Source: Epiperipatus broadwayi (lineage: Eukaryota > Onychophora > Udeonychophora > Euonychophora > Peripatidae). Taken from it: 64,000 nt of DNA. The stretch is taken from NCBI GenBank assembly GCA_028023455.1, contig JAQFVV010012418.1, forward strand, positions 8,491,244-8,555,243. Reading direction: 5' to 3'. Each line of letters begins with the position of its first letter. The stretch's first letter is position 1. This document shows, one piece after another, positions 13,599-25,419 of the stretch. The translations under genes were made by a program, and so were the position numbers. A model generated the notes under the pieces. That model did no database searches. It saw only the letters and a list, made by a program, of their open reading frames with translations, and was not told the DNA's origin.

Positions 13599-16250
13599 TG
13601 TAACGGTCAGAATCGCCTATCTCGCTAACACACTGCAGAATTCAAACCCCAGACACGAAACTGAACATTCTAGGAGGGGTTCCGATCTAGATATACTAAG
13701 TTCGAATCTAAAGCCCAAATTTTACAGCGCCATCTACATGATAACGCATCTGATGCCACTACTAGTATGACCTTTGACCGGTGCCTGGTGGTCAGGGAGA
13801 AACAAAAGACTCTATACTAAAAAAAGCTGGGGTGGCTAATTAACGTCTATGGATTTACAAAAGAAATGCAGAATATATATATATAGACCGAGACAGTGAT
13901 AGGAATCAAATAAAATAAGAGATCAAATTTAGTTTAAATAATTTCACAAAATTTATTCATAAAATATATATATAACGCCACTGTCTGCTTATATGAGACA
14001 GGGACGCATATTAAATAATTATGGGCATTATATTTCAATAAATGACAAAAGGTTTTAAAGCAAAGTGATATATTCTATTCCTCGGGCTAATAGCATTACG
14101 ATAATGTGCTTGACGAGATAGGAACATGTGCGAGGTGCTTTGAGTAAGTATACAAGTTTAAGAAAATATTTGAAATTAAGTGTTCTAAAATATTCATTGA
14201 TTTCGAGAATAGCATGGACAAAAGCTTACTAAGCAACAAAGTGGGACTGTCATCAAAGCATTTATTTGAGAATAATAAAGTTACATTGGGAGGTCAGTAT
14301 TGCTGATAATGAATTTATTAAAGTTGGAGGGTGTGACACGTTTAAGTCACGGATGCTTTGTAAAATAAATATAAAATAAAACAATATTGAAGATCCGGAA
14401 TAATTACGGAGGGCATCTCACCGCTAACCCGTAGGAAAGTATTTTATGAACAGCCGAAACTTAGCGACTGTGTGACGATTGCGTTTAATTCCCAGGGGTG
14501 TCATTTGGGACACCCTCTGCCTGGAAACCGCAAGCGTGGAGAGAACGGCCTTAGCCGTGTAAAGAATCCTTGGAAAAATAAAACAAAGCGGTCTCAACAA
14601 CCAATTCATGTACCAGCAATACGAGACTAGAGTATATAACAACAAACTAAATGGGTTTTACTCAGATTAAGAGAAATGCCCAATCAAATTCCCCGAAATT
14701 CATTTAAAAGGGTCCGCACATTCTCGACATCAATGATGAACTTTATAATTAAAGTAGAACACGGTAATTAAAATAGGAAAATGCGTGCTTGCAGGTGTAA
14801 AAAGGAAGTATAGATTTATATACGCAAACATGCATTAAGGGACACATTTAACCATTGACTTCGCACATACTCTTATATTAGATTAAAATCAATAACATGT
14901 AGATTTTAAACTGTGATTATATTATATTAAAGAAAAGAATCGCCCTCGAACGAGTGATTTGCAAGATAATAAAATTGGAAAATTATAAATTTAAAATATG
15001 CCTTAATAGCGGCGTCTTACTTTCAATAAAGGGAATAGTTCACTCGGTCAAAGACGATTCTGACACATTATCATAATAAAATAAAAGAAACCTTTATAAA
15101 TAGAAAATATTAACCCAAGGATAGAGAGCAAAATGTTGAGTATATTTAAACACATACATAATGAAGTTATGTGAAATATAAGAAAAACAATTTTAAATAG
15201 CTATAGCATGTTAGTTAGGAATCACAAGAGCTCTTGGGTTAATTTAGGTTACCTCTGGAGACGCATTTTTCAGGTAGATGTTCGGCAGGTTTTATAATTC
15301 AGCAGCAAAATCTGGAATGTTCATATTTTTGGCAGCGGCAGCAGCAGTTCCGGGGTCCGTATGTGATAACTTCCGATGGTATACGGCAGCATATGACCAT
15401 CTCGCAGAGAAATAGCCTTCTTGCACTCTACTCTGTCATGACAAGATTTACAAATTACGCATAGAACTCAGAATGATTTCTCTTAGCAACATTAGCATAA
15501 AACTTAAAACTAACTGGAGAACAAAAGAAAAACCTCCTTTTTATAGTAGGATTTAACAATAGAACTGCCCTGGAGCATTACAAAAATATCGGACTTATCA
15601 GCTGTAATTAAATCATCGGAATGTCTAAAGGAATTCAACCTTAATTAATTTCTTTTGTTAATTTCCCTGTCGACATTCGAATTACAAACTAGATTTAATT
15701 AAAAATTACTTTTATTAATTAAAGAAAACCTTAAGTGGACATCTGCTGTTTTTAGATAAACTTATACAACATTTACTAATTAAACTATTGTCCCTCATTT
15801 ATTTTAACAGAAATATTTGGAATAACTTTTATTAAATTAAAGAAAATGATTTTACTTTTTAAATTGCAATATTTGAATCTATTTACTAAATGAATTTTAT
15901 TTTAAATCAAAATATATTACGACGGTAATATATTTGTAAATAGATTCAAACAAAATAACTTTAACAATTTATAATTTTGATATGTTTTAAAATGGATATC
16001 ATAGGGTGTGCGCAATTACGACTTATATAACTTACTTTTTAATAAATGTAAATTATGTGAACAAATACATAATTCATAATATTTTATTTTATTTGGGAAT
16101 AAGTTATATATATAATACGAGCATTGTGCTCGTGGTTTAAAATTAGCCAGGATTTTCGGTATATAACTGTATTGCAGACACTACGATAGATTGGGGTTCA
16201 AACTAAGGTATGAGGGTAGGAAGTAGGTGAGAAAAGGTGAAACGAAGATC
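13599..16250 (+). mobile_element. unclassified element with TGTAACGGTC 5' end
   Basis: From tgtaacggtcag (13599) the sequence changes character to purine/CA-rich with higher GC. It contains blocks such as acagcgccatctacat (13723) and ggtgcctggtggtcaggg (13780). The first bases match the ends of the elements at 3764 and 31771 and the 63419 element. No reverse transcriptase or transposase motif is visible. Open frames at 13585-13770 and 14645 down to 14424 are short and unrecognised. The right boundary (about 16.2 kb) is a guess from composition. It may be a long terminal repeat or a non-autonomous element. Confidence 0.4.
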
Positions 16251-16772
16251 TGCAAAGCAGACCTTACTGTTTCAATGCACTATAAAATTACCTAATGCTG
16301 ATGTTGAAATTATGACATTATTTTGTTATACTTTTATTAAAGAAACTTAATATTTATAGAAATTTTTTTTTATTTATGAACTGGGATGACAGAAGTGGAT
16401 CATTAAATTTTTTATACATATTATATATATACTATGCAAAGATGTTCTTTATATATATTATATGTATATTACATTATTAATAATAATGTGTGTATGTGAT
16501 ATTGTGCATATATATATATATTTGTAAGGGTTGTTTATTTTTTTATGAAGTATTGAAATATGTTTTATTTCTTGTCTATCTTGAAAATATTTTTATGTAA
16601 CAATTGGTTTGTTTGTTTTTCTTTTGAAAGCTTGTGAAATGTTTAAAAAAAAACTATTTTAACATAATTGCAAATAATTTGTTGTTTGTTATATAACTTT
16701 TGTTTTTATTCCTTATATCTTTTGATAATATAAATAATTTTTAATGTATATGTGTGTATATATATATTTTAG

Positions 16773-16897
16773 GAACTGTTAACTCAGAGTAATTTGGCTT
16801 TTAATGCTATAGATAGTGGAAGAGAAAGTAGTGAACTACTCAGGAAACAAATAATGTCTTATACTCGAGAGATTGAAGGACTCAAAACCAGACATAG
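16773..16897 (+). CDS. GOLGA4: golgin-245-like protein, coiled-coil exon
   Basis: Acceptor atatattttag precedes 41 codons plus two bases (ELLTQSNLAFNAIDS through EIEGLKTRH and AG), and the donor is gtttgt. The residues show a heptad pattern with Leu, Ile and Ala at core positions and many Glu, Arg and Lys, as in a rod-like golgin coiled coil. The split codon AG|G joins in frame to the exon at 35461 to give Arg. The intron between them is 18.6 kb and holds the hAT, RTE and hammerhead repeats. The assignment to golgin-245 comes from the GRIP exons downstream. This exon alone would only say coiled coil. Confidence 0.75.
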
Positions 16898-17584
16898 GTT
16901 TGTGTTAATTCAGAATTTTTTTAGCATTTGATAGATATAATTTACTGATATTGTAGAATAGTATATTCTAAAGTTAAAAGTCTATGGATCAAAACTTAAC
17001 TCTGTCACTTACAATATCCAAACATTATATGGTCTACTGAGCAACAAACCATTTGATTGTTTTATGTTATTGCGGATTTCAAAGAGAAATTTATCTTTCT
17101 TTTGCAAGTTAGTGACAAATATTATCAGGTGATTTTTGAAACTTGAAATCATTGTTGAAACTCATGTGTTTGTTTTTTTTTTCAAATTTATTTTCATCAG
17201 ATTATCAACTTTATCAGCAGTCATAACTGAGTATGGCTATCTAACTTAAAAATTAATATAAAAAAAAAAAAAAACTAACAAAAGAGAAGGACAAAGAATA
17301 AAAAAAATTAAAGTTGAATTTTGTGATAACTTTACAATCTAATTCATGATTTATAAATATAAGTTTTTAGTCTGTTTATTTGATATCTTGTAATGCTGCC
17401 TTTAACTTTTTTAGCAAAATTTTTTTGAAAGATTTCAGCACCTGTTTCAACTCAAATAACATTTGTATAATTATAAAAGAAAATATATTGATGATTGTTT
17501 TATTGAACATATCTGATTTTCATTTTTTAGTAAGCTTATTTAGCCCAATGGAAAGCCGAAGAAATATATTATTACTATTACAAA

Positions 17585-17841
17585 GTCACATGACCTAATT
17601 TAACAAGCTTGTATTGCAAATGTTATATATAGAGCTCGCAAATAAACTCTTAACAAGCTTTGCAGAATATCCCCAACCCCAGACTGGTTTCTGCTATTGG
17701 CTTCTTCAGTGGGTGCTAGGATATTCAAGCATTAGATTTAAAATACCAGGTCAAGTCCAGCACTTTATCTAATGGATAACGATTAACTAGAAAACCTGAA
17801 ATTTTCAGACATTCATATGTCTCCCATCCAGCTATCTAACT
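17585..17841 (-). repeat. hammerhead-bearing direct repeat, copy A
   Basis: A 257-bp block, nearly identical to 17964-18220, with the same start (catgacctaatttaacaagc) and the same end (catccagctatctaac). The repeat period is 379 bp, with a 122-bp unique spacer. The complement strand carries a hammerhead-ribozyme-like core. Tandem or terminal repeats with a hammerhead are the hallmark of animal retrozymes and of Penelope-type retroelements. Confidence 0.75.
17665..17726 (-). ncRNA. hammerhead ribozyme-like motif, copy A
   Basis: Read on the - strand, the 62-nt unit is ordered as follows: outer stem I gaatatcc, internal loop tagca, inner stem I ccca, core ctgaaga, short stem/loop II agccaatagca, core gaaa, short stem III ccagtc with cleavage triplet gtc, then tggg, loop gttgg and ggatattc. 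Both parts of stem I pair perfectly (gaatatcc/ggatattc and ccca/tggg), and the internal loops lie where type I hammerheads make their tertiary contact. Stem II has only two GC pairs and an A-A closing mismatch, and stem III has one mismatch, so activity is uncertain. Confidence 0.65.
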
Positions 17842-17963
17842 TAAATAGCCATATGGGACTGAACCAAGTTCAGATACACCATATATTAATAGCTTTGGAA
17901 ATATAAAATCACCAAAGCCTTAATAGCAAAAAATAAAATTCACAAAGAAATCAAGTCAGATGT

Positions 17964-18220
17964 CGCATGACCTAATTTAACAAGCTTGTATTACAAATGT
18001 TATATATAGAGCTCGCAAATAAGCTCTTAACAAGCTTTGCAGAATATCTCCTGTCCAGACCGGTTTTTGCTACTGGCTTCCTCAGTGAGGTGCTAGGATA
18101 TTCAAGCATTAGATTAAAAATACCAGGATAATCCCAGCACTTTATCTAATGGATAACTATTAAGTAGAAAATCTGAAATTTTCAGACATTCATATGTCTT
18201 CCAATCCAGCTATCTAACTT
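17964..18220 (-). repeat. hammerhead-bearing direct repeat, copy B
   Basis: Second copy of the 257-bp block at 17585-17841, same orientation and with about 25 scattered substitutions and small indels. It directly precedes (on +) the coiled-coil ORF remnant at 18290, which lies on the same strand as the ribozyme motif. Confidence 0.75.
18042..18103 (-). ncRNA. hammerhead ribozyme-like motif, copy B
   Basis: On the - strand the outer stem I is gaatatc/gatattc and the core is ctgagga. Stem II is agccagtagc. Stem III is a perfect accggt closed on a gtc cleavage triplet. The conserved gaaa of copy A is aaaa here, which should abolish catalysis, and the inner stem I is disrupted. Copies A and B together imply an ancestral sequence with the core ctganga, gaaa and the stem III accggt all intact. 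Confidence 0.55.
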
Positions 18221-18289
18221 AAAATTTCAGATTTTCTATTGCTTTCTTAAAGGTTTTTAATTCTTAAGCTATATTTTTATTGTTTTCAG

Positions 18290-19077
18290 TTATTTGTTCA
18301 AGCCACCCTTTACGTTTTTTATATATCCCTTTACATCCTTCTGTAATTTGTTTATCTCACCTCCGAATTTAGTTTGCGATTTCTGGGTTTTCTTTGATTC
18401 AGACTTACATTCCTTTACTATTTCTTCAGTTTCTCTTTTAACATCTTCTATCTTTGACTTAATTTGCAAATCTTTGTTCATTTGCTTTATTTTAGATTTG
18501 AATTTATTTTGATACATTTTTACTTCCATAATTTTTCTTTGATTTTACTGAATCTCAGGTCAATATCTTTTTTGAATTTATCTACAACCTTTTTAGATTG
18601 GAATTCCATATTATCTAGATGGTTATTTACTGTGCTCAACTGATCTTTTTATTCAGAGTTGGATTTATCAAGCTTCTCATCCAAAATATTGAGCCTAATA
18701 TCTGGTTTGTTTTATGAATATTTAGATTAGCCCTGATTTATCGAGTTTCTGATCAGAATCTCTTGGCTTCTTTGCAATTCACTTCAAACTCTTCTATTCT
18801 ACCATTAATTTTGTTGATGTCAACTCAAGCTGCATCTTGTTTTTCATTTAATTCTTTTATAGTCTCACTCTGAGCACCATCATTTTTAACAGTAGGCTTC
18901 TCCTTTAACTCTGATATTATTTGATTCGATCAGAGAAGCATCAAATTTAGACTCAAATTTATCGAATTTACTATTTGATTTAATCTGAGAAGCACCAAAC
19001 TTCTTACTGAATTCTCTAAACATTTGTAATAGTTGCTGATAAACATCTAGAAGTGCTACATTTTTAGACCTATCCAA
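18290..19077 (-). pseudogene. broken Lys-rich coiled-coil ORF next to the hammerhead repeats
   Basis: Two open segments on the - strand (19077 down to 18886, beginning MDRSKNVALLDVYQQLLQMF; and 18529 down to 18290, MEVKMYQNKFKSKIKQMNKD) are joined by a stretch with several stops and shifts that still reads as related coiled-coil sequence (for example KNDGAQSETIKELNEKQDAA, INKINGRIEEFEVNCKE). Repeated KFD/KFESKFDAS-type units are visible in the first segment. I do not recognise the family. Its place, on the same strand as and just upstream of the direct repeats, suggests a structural protein of a retroelement. That is inference, and I see no reverse transcriptase or GIY-YIG nuclease nearby. 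Confidence 0.4.
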
Positions 19078-19079
19078 AA

Positions 19080-22000
19080 GATTACCATTAGTATTTTTTA
19101 TTTTTAGTGCTAAGGGTTAGTAAGAAACAATTTCTATATTAAATAAAAATATCTCAGTGAGTATGTAAATAGTATAAGATTTAATATTGCTATGAAAGTT
19201 ACCTAAATATCCATCTCTTAGCATTAGTATTCTCCCTGACTATCCTGGAGAGAAAAACATTGTTTCACATAATACAAATGTAAAATTAATTAGTATTATT
19301 ATCTTTATTAAGAATTTAATCGAGTTATAGAATGCTGACTGTTTTAATTATATTTTTGCATTTTCTATTGTATAGAGTTATCATCAAATTCCTAAGACAA
19401 TATGAAAAAAAAATTATTCATTACTTTATTATCGAGATTATTAAATAATCAATGTCACTTTAATCTTTTAAAAACTTTATGTGGTAAAATGTATTTCAAG
19501 ATAAAAACATACAAAATGTATATAAAGAAAAGAAGCTTATTTTAATATTTTTAACAGCAAGGTACACTATGAATGAGGATCAGGTAGTCAAAAGCATGCT
19601 TAGCATACCATGTTATTAAAGTATTAAACTAAGGTGGATTTTGTATGTATTTATTTTGCTTAATCAATGTCATTATCTAAGGTCACATTGAATTTTTCTT
19701 AATTGAATTGAGTAAAGAAAATGCATAATGATTCCATAATCAATTTACTCCTAAGTAAAATTGCATGTTACTTCATTGTACCATTTGCTTAATTAAATAG
19801 TCTTACTACCACATAATTAAATCTACACAGCATTAAACTTAGTATTCTCAGGCCCCACATTGGGTGCCAAAAGTTTTAACTTTATATATAATCATCCAAG
19901 CAAGTGGAGAGAGGATGGTTGAGACCAAATGAGTGTAATAAAGTGCAGCTCCACATACAAAAGATAAAGAGGACTAATGAGTATTTGCTCTATCCACATT
20001 ACTAATAATAACAAACAAATACTATCTGATTTGCATATCTGTGTGTGACTAATTATATTAATATTGGTAATGTTTCAAGGTATTCTCAAATCTTAATTAT
20101 GTAATCTCTAAATATTCTTATAACTTTACACAAAATGTATAATTGTCTATATCATAGATGAATAACTCTTCGAATAAAACCTCATGTATTTTATATTTAA
20201 CAAAGCTAGCAGTTTCAGGGCTTTTAATATAGCAATTACTATTCTGAAAAATTAATTTAAAAAATTTTAAACTGATTTATGCTTGATATGATTAAGATAG
20301 CAATGAGTATCTGCTCATCTCAGCAAATTCAATATTAAAATGGAAATGATGCCAATAAATTAATTAAAAAATATTACTTCTGGATAGATGATGATGATAT
20401 ATCACATTAATGACAAATGACCATATAGTAACAAAATATTCAAGCAAACACAATTATGATAATAAGTTCTTGTAAAAGATTGTAAATCATATTGCACTAT
20501 TATACTTAACAAATACTTTCTATTTGAGTTCTAAATATATATGTGTTGTCGAAACTATAGATAAAATGCAAGAATGTTTATTACATCGCTAAGTACACTA
20601 ATAATAATAATCGCAATAATGACTTCTCCTGATAGCTTTTAGATTTATTGCTTAACTCTCTCATGAACGAGCAAAGCATTTACCCAACTCATTATTATTT
20701 TTAAAATATATAAATTTAATGACGCCTGGCCATCATAGATACTGGTAGCATGACATAGTATAATTTTAAGTTTATTTTAGAGCTAAAACTTTGACACAGT
20801 ATTATTAGAAGTCGAACTCAACTAAAGAATAATATTTGTGATTAGCAATGTCACGAATATTTTGATATATCATTAACTTACATGAGTACCTCTTGAGCAA
20901 AAAAAGAAAGTAATTTTACAATTATTTGACTGTTTATTTTATATACTTTTTATTATAGAAAAATATGATGTTGATTTAAGGAATCAATGAAACATATGAG
21001 AGATTAATCATTAATTAGGTTGTAGTATATATACACTAGTTTAAAGTTTAATACACCTGATCTCCAATACATAATAGAATCATAAACACACAATTTATCT
21101 GATTTCTCTAAAAAATATAATGTTTTACCTATATTTTCCTGATGTCATTTTCTTTCTGGAAAACGTTTATTAAACCATAATAATGATAAGAATTTCAAAA
21201 TATTAAAATCATTAAACAAATTAAGTAACTGTAAGAGATGTATAAAATTTATAATGTATATCCATTAAATAAGCTTCCAAGAAAATTTATCCAGGTATAC
21301 CTTTAATTATTTCAGTCATATCAAAATATTTGGTGTTTCTATAAAGTAATAAATTCCACAAAGATGCATTCAACACACTTAATCCAGATGAGGATATGAT
21401 TAATTGTGGGGGCAGAGATTTTATAGCAGAAATTTATTAATATTGAGTCTCCAAAGCATAATAAATCAATAATTATTTATTTGTATGCCTGCATGTATTG
21501 ATGTAACAATTAATTTATTTAAAGAAGTAGCTCTTGTACTCTAGACATATATTTGAAGGTATCATACCAGTGAATATAAATTCATTATGTTTTGGATTTT
21601 CCTGTGACCACTGCAGTATCACACAAATATTAATTCACTGATTAAATTAGCTACACAAGAATATCCAAGATTTTAAGTACTTTCCACCAATATAATATAT
21701 AGCAATGTATTGATTCATTGTTTCAAGTACAATTTTATAATGATCAGTTAGATTTCAGGTCATTTTCATAAAATGCAAGGCCAAGCGATTCATTAATCCA
21801 ATGACTCCCAATTCATTTATAAAACTTGTCTACTGTTTTAGGTAGTTTTCACAAATATAAAATTAAACCATATGGGAATCCATAAGTTCTTATGACTTTT
21901 ATACTATTCACTAAAATTTTAGGCTAATGTAATCAATATAATTCCAAATAAGTGAATTTATTCTTTAGAGAAGAGATGAATAATTCTTACAATGTTATCA

Positions 22001-22143
22001 CAATCCATAGCATTCCATAAACAATCTTTAAAAATTCACAGATGAATCAAAAATATTTAAATTTCATTTTTTCAAATGCATTACTGAATGATAATCATTG
22101 TTAATAATTTAATCTCTTCATTTAGGAGGGATGGCAAATGTTT
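19080..22143. other. intron sequence, no gene seen
   Basis: AT-rich with stops in all frames and no splice-bounded coding block that I can support. It is part of the long golgin intron. Confidence 0.5.
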
Positions 22144-22367
22144 ATCTAGATCTGTGTTTACCAACTTTTTTTGTACTGTGACCCACCAAAGGCCTTCTAA
22201 AATTCTTATGCCCCTCTGACATATACATAATTTTTAATATTCAAAAATTGAAATGTTCACTAAAAAAACTTGAATGATAGGTTTTAGGACGAAATAACTA
22301 GGAAATTATTGAGCAAACGCAGTAAGTAAATTTTCAAAACATATAATGGAGAACTGAAATTCAAGTA

Positions 22368-23140
22368 CACCTGGGTCTCGTTTTACGCGATAGATAGGTT
22401 CCTCAGAAAACACGCGCAAACGAAATTGCGCAAAAATAGACGTAACTTACCTTGAAAAAGGGGGGATACGGACTGTTATTTTTCAAAAATCGCGTAAAAG
22501 CAAAGCACCAATGTAAAATTACTTTAAAATTCACGCAAAAAAAAATAAGGAAATAAAATATGACTAATAAAAAATTTCAAATTTGAAAAAAATTGATACA
22601 AGACAAACTTTTTTTAACTGTAATATTTAATTTTATTCAAAATAATATATTTTTATGCATAATTTACAGTACAATAATTGACATTTTTTATATACGTTTT
22701 AATTATTATCGCTACTTGCCGATAAACAGGTTCGTTTGCAAACTGGTAAAAAATCAGATTCTTCACAAGAGGAAATACGTTCTTTTTTAAAAAGCAAAAA
22801 CAGAATGTGATTTAAAATGCAAAATTAACACGCACAATGTTTGAACAAATTTACATTATAATCTTGTAAAATTTAATGTGTGTATACATAAAATGTGTAA
22901 ATCATGATTTTAATTTCATTATTGCATAAAATCTTACTATTATAAAGCACTGAAAATATTGAAATTACTAAGATGAAAGTCGAATTCCAATAATGTGCTA
23001 TTACTTTCAATATGACGTAAGTATGCGAAATTTATTATTTGAAGTAATAGAGCATTATCGGAGTTCGACTTCCGAAGAAACGTGAATCGTGTAACTTCAA
23101 AATCGTGTTAAATAAATCCGCGTAAAAAGAGACCCAGGTG
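22368..23140. mobile_element. 773-bp TA-target DNA element nested in the hAT
   Basis: Terminal inverted repeats cacctgggtctcgttttac and, as complement, cacctgggtctctttttac extend into cgcg. TA dinucleotides flank both ends, as expected of Tc1/mariner/pogo-type insertion. The interior holds a second inverted pair (22976-23010 against 23041-23073: agtcgaattccaataatg / cattatcggagttcgact). No transposase frame is present, so it is a non-autonomous copy. It separates the hAT left end from the hAT transposase. Confidence 0.75.
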
Positions 23141-23202
23141 TACAAAATAATTTTCATAAAAGATTTTTTTATATTATTTTAATTATTAGTAATTATTTAA
23201 AT

Positions 23203-24771
23203 TTACTGAGATCCTTGCACTTGATGCTTGCTGTAAAGAGATTTTATGTCAGGTTCCAGTTTAGTTAACTTCAGTCTCAAATCTCCCCGTTTTTTTATAT
23301 CCAGCCTATTTCTTTTTTTTAGCAGCAAATCATTTATGACACTAAATCTGCATTCAGCTAAATATGAAGATGGAAACGGCAGCAATAGTTCTCTTGGACA
23401 TTTGGATATTTGATTTCTGTTTCCTCACAAAGCCATGCCATCGTTCCTTTTATATCAAATATTTTAAATGACTCATCATTTTGCATTTCTTCGAGTTCTT
23501 CTTGATATTGCATATTTGAAATGTCAGACAAATCCACTAACATTGGCTGCATCATCCAAGTTGGAAAATCAATTTTTTTCAAATCTGAAAATCTTTCTTT
23601 TAAATCAGTCAATAAAATTTTCAGATGATCAACAATAACATGTATAATGGTATCATCACTTCACATTTTTGGAGCCAATGAAACTTTTCAAAATTTTTGT
23701 TATAAATATGTGTTTGACATAATTCTATAAAGGTAATAAAATCAAATATCTTCACTTTTGCATCGACAAGAGTTTTATTTGTTCCTTGAAGTTGTTTATT
23801 TAATATATCGCTAAATAACTCACAAATGCCTTACCATTTCATTTCAGGTTTGTCACTTACGAAATCACTAAGAGTATCAAATAGTTCCATAAATCTTTTC
23901 AAGCAGTTCCCTGTCTAGAGCCATCTTACTTCAATGTGAAGTATAAGTTTCACACGATCTTCATTTTGTTCTTCACAAAATAACTTAAAGAGACGTTCAC
24001 ATTTGAGATTAGCTTTAATAACATTGATATACTCTATGACTAAATTTAGCACTTTATTTAGAACAGGGGAAATGTTTTTAGCTACCAGGTTTTCCCTGTG
24101 AATAACAGAATGTACAAGAAGCATTTCTGGATTCTCATCTTTCATCAGTTTTAAGCAACCATTTTTCTTCCCCATCATATTAGGAGCACCATCTACAGCA
24201 CAAGATGTTATATTTTTCATTGGTATATTATTGACATCTAAATAATTTTTTAGCTTTTCAACAAAATCATCTTTATCAATATATCTTACATAATTTATAA
24301 ATGCGGCCTCACTGCCTCTCAAAGTTGATTCATCTATTTGCATCGAGAATTTTCTTGTTTTCAGCTTTTCAACAAAGACGTATTTCAATATCCTCACTGA
24401 TTTCGTCTATTCTTCTTCTCACCTTATTGTTACTCAATTGCATAGCTTTCACATCTTTATCACTTTTCCCAGAACTTTTAAGAAATGCTGATTATGGTTT
24501 GATTAAATTTTCTCCTATAGTATGACTTCTCAGATTTAGTGATGAGCAATGAAATTTGATAACTAGCCTCAAGAGGGCAATTGACAGTTGCTTTATAAGC
24601 AGTAAATAGAGACTTTAATGCTACTCTTTTTTCAAAGTTTTTCTTTAAAGTTTGAAAGTAATTCAAATCTGAATTAATATGAGGATTATGTTTTACCTTC
24701 AAATGTGCTTCAAGACGACCTCGCCTTGTTTCATTGATTCGTAAGCCAAGCATTGTTGGCATAAAAGACAA
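23203..24771 (-). pseudogene. hAT transposase (ZBED5/SCAND3-like), frameshifted
   Basis: Reading from 24771 downward, one frame gives MPTMLGLRINETRRGRLEAH and then a conserved lead-in (EKRVALKSLFTAYKATVNCP). A frame change leads to 24397-23915, with FSMQIDESTLRGSEAAFINY and then AVDGAPNMMGKKNGCLKLMK, the RNase H-like core regions with catalytic-type acidic residues, and ending LHIEVRWL. A further piece (23612-23203) has DFPTWMMQPM, a degenerate match to hAT-transposase sequence, and ends LLPFPSSYLAECRFSVINDL, the conserved C-terminal dimerisation region. The order matches domesticated and active hAT transposases of the ZBED5/SCAND3 group. At least three frame breaks make it non-functional. 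The N-terminal BED zinc finger is not clear. Confidence 0.8.
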
Positions 24772-25419
24772 AAAGGTAACTGTTCATTGTTGGCAGTGGG
24801 TATGAAACCAAATGTTAAATATTCCTTTCGAATACTGATGAATTTTTTTCTTGATTGCTCCACTCATTTCACTATGGGCTGAAAAAAATAAATATATAAT
24901 TAATTAAAAACTAAAAAAATAATATGGAGCAAACATAGTATGACACATTTACTTCACCGCAAAAAAACATACTTTTTCATTTGATAAATTTTTCTGGAAA
25001 ATAATGCTTCTAAAACTGAAATTAATAAAAATTACCAATTAAATTTACATACCATTTATATATCACATATTTATACAATGTATATATTTTTTAAAACGAG
25101 ATTTTCAGAACAATTTAACGTGCACTTGTTTCAAATTATCACCAATGATAAATGCTGAACGTTAACTGCAAAACACTGCTAAAGTGCGATCCCAGCATAA
25201 CCAGTAGTTCAACTTAGTGTCTAACAGTGAAATCATGGCTACAAACATGATGGACAGAAGTTATCTATACTGGAAGTTTACCCAGCTCTAGTAGCGACTG
25301 AGAGTCGCTATACAGTTAACTTAAATTCTGGACGTGTCCATTTTCAAATTTTCCCCCTTAACAATCGAATTGTTTCCCTGTGAGGCATAGGCCCCACATT
25401 GAGAAATACTAATCTAGAT

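Larger units (their letters stand above)
22152..25411 (-). mobile_element. hAT transposon, complete but decayed
   Basis: The palindromic 8-bp target duplication ATCTAGAT lies at 22144-22151 and 25412-25419. The ends read ctgtgtttaccaac on the left and, as complement, tagtatttctcaat on the right. Both fit the hAT consensus CAGTGTTTCTCAA with few differences. The transposase lies on the - strand and is broken. The 3260-bp span includes a later 773-bp insertion (22368-23140), so the original element was about 2.5 kb. The adjoining terminal bases (actgtgacccaccaaaggcc and gaggcataggcccc) are typical of the zinc-finger BED / ZBED5-SCAND3-like hAT group. Confidence 0.85.

Noticed and set aside
18294-18512. 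72-aa + strand Phe/Ser-rich frame
   Set aside because: Antisense shadow of the Lys-rich coiled-coil frame on the - strand.
24301-24525. 74-aa + strand frame
   Set aside because: Antisense shadow of the hAT transposase remnant.
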